DNA from: Sphingomonas sp. Leaf412
Lineage (GTDB): Bacteria; Pseudomonadota; Alphaproteobacteria; Sphingomonadales; Sphingomonadaceae
Assembly (NCBI RefSeq): GCF_001425405.1
Contig: NZ_LMQP01000004.1
Span: forward strand, 271,643 to 305,229
Reading direction: 5' to 3'
Length of the DNA stretch: 33,587 bases
How positions within the stretch are numbered: position 1 is the first letter of the stretch; the number at the start of each line of letters is the position of its first letter. The translations under genes and the position numbers were made by a program. Shown here one piece after another: positions 32,909 through 33,587 of this stretch. The notes under the pieces were generated by a model. That model had not been told where the DNA came from. It made no database searches and worked only from the letters and a program-made list of their open reading frames with translations.

Positions 32909-33526
32909 ATGCGTACGCTTACCCTGGCGGCCGTCGCCGCTGCCGTCGTCCTGTCCGCCCCCGCCGCGGCGCAGGACATGGCCGCCGATCAGACCACCGA
33001 TCAGTCCATGCCCGCCACCGCACCCGACGGCACGAAGGCGTTCGGGATCGAACCCTATGTCGCGATCCGCGGCGGCTGGGAGCAGTTCGACAGCGAGCCC
33101 AACGATGCCGGCATCCCGCAGGTGAACCGCCGCAACAAGCTGAACGGCTCGCTGGTCGAGGGCATCGCGGGCGTGAACGTGCCGCTGGGCGCCTTCTTCA
33201 TCGGTGCCGAGGGCAACGTGGCCAAGGGCGTGTCGGGCGACATCGACTGGCAGTATGGCGCGGCGGGCCGCGCAGGCATCCGTGCGGGCGAGAGCGGCCT
33301 GTTCTACGGCAAGGTCGGCTACCAGTGGGTGAATTTCGACAAGCGCGTCGATCGCAGCCGCGACTATAACGACGTGACCTACGGCGTCGGTTTCGAGGTC
33401 GGCCCGAAGGACATCGGTCTGGGCGGCATCACGGGCAATTCGGGCCTGCGCCTGCGCGGCGAAGTGCAGAGCATGGGCTGGGTGAACAGCTTCCGCCCGA
33501 CGCTGGGCGTGGTCGCCCACTTCTGA
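32909..33526 (+). CDS. Outer-membrane beta-barrel protein (OmpA/Omp25-like barrel)
   Basis: A 205-residue protein with a Sec signal peptide (residues 1-22, TLAAVAAAVVLSAPAAAQD), a short Thr/Ala/Met-rich linker (23-45), then alternating-hydrophobicity strands with turns typical of an eight-stranded barrel: PYVAIRGGWEQFD, VEGIAGVNVPLGAFFIGAEG, GRAGIRAGESGLFYGKVGYQ and RLRGEVQSMGW. It ends in VVAHF, the C-terminal aromatic required for BAM-mediated insertion. It has no peptidoglycan-binding OmpA domain. AGAGGA precedes the ATG at good spacing. Likely a structural or minor pore protein; function not known. Confidence 0.85.
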   Translation: MRTLTLAAVAAAVVLSAPAAAQDMAADQTTDQSMPATAPDGTKAFGIEPYVAIRGGWEQFDSEPNDAGIPQVNRRNKLNGSLVEGIAGVNVPLGAFFIGAEGNVAKGVSGDIDWQYGAAGRAGIRAGESGLFYGKVGYQWVNFDKRVDRSRDYNDVTYGVGFEVGPKDIGLGGITGNSGLRLRGEVQSMGWVNSFRPTLGVVAHF

Positions 33527-33544
33527 CCTGACCCGAACGGACCG

Positions 33545-33587
33545 CCCTCACCCTTCCCACCCGGCTGCGCCGGGCGGGCCCCTTCCC
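33545..33587. repeat. Palindromic repeat element, copy C (cut by window end)
   Basis: CCCTCACCCTTCCCACCCGG, then CTGCGCCGGGCGGGCC and CCTTCCC, parallels the first half of copy B at 28546. It follows the outer-membrane protein gene by 18 bp and continues past the window. Confidence 0.7.

Overview
The window is GC-rich (visibly around 70%) alphaproteobacterial DNA, almost certainly from a sphingomonad (Sphingomonas or a close relative). The reasons are a PEPxxWA-type C-terminal sorting signal, a Novosphingobium-type ManD mannonate dehydratase, class II xylose isomerase, sphingan-style polysaccharide genes and several families of palindromic intergenic repeats. No tRNA, rRNA, CRISPR array, transposase or integrase was recognised.

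Region 1 (1-16036) is a glucuronoxylan utilisation locus. A GH67 alpha-glucuronidase (leftward, cut by the window edge) diverges from two tandem GH3 glycosidases. These are followed by the full hexuronate branch: ManD mannonate dehydratase, an ExuT-like MFS transporter, UxaC glucuronate isomerase and UxuB-like fructuronate reductase. Then come a GH43 enzyme and the xylose branch (XylB, XylA). Together they release 4-O-methylglucuronate and xylose/arabinose from xylan oligosaccharides and convert them to 2-keto-3-deoxygluconate and xylulose-5-phosphate. Genes are tightly coupled (ATGA/GTGA overlaps). An identical 17-bp palindromic operator (core TAGCGCTA, LacI-family style) lies in the GH67/GH3 divergent promoter and ahead of GH43; no regulator gene is in the window.

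Region 2 (16042-24513) is an exopolysaccharide module. A 28-bp perfect inverted repeat separates it from xylA. Leftward genes encode a secreted RTX-tailed beta-helix protein with a TTG start, a polysaccharide pyruvyltransferase, two family 2 glycosyltransferases and two hexapeptide acetyltransferases. Rightward genes encode a third hexapeptide acetyltransferase and a Wzx-like flippase. No polymerase is present, so the module is either partial or depends on genes elsewhere.

Region 3 (24624-30249) holds a solitary NPPF methyltransferase, a small unknown protein, and the class Ia ribonucleotide reductase genes nrdA and nrdB. nrdA is preceded by two NrdR-box-like palindromes exactly 31 bp apart and by a nested inverted repeat in the leader. 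Between nrdA and nrdB lie a DUF559 endonuclease-like gene flanked by opposite-facing copies of a palindromic repeat, a DUF2171 gene and a two-helix membrane protein.

Region 4 (30246-33587) is accessory. A lower-GC gene with a TonB-C-like fold overlaps the nrdB stop. A decayed copy and an intact copy of a helix-turn-helix protein share a leader motif and bracket a PEP-CTERM protein. An outer-membrane beta-barrel protein and another palindromic repeat close the window.
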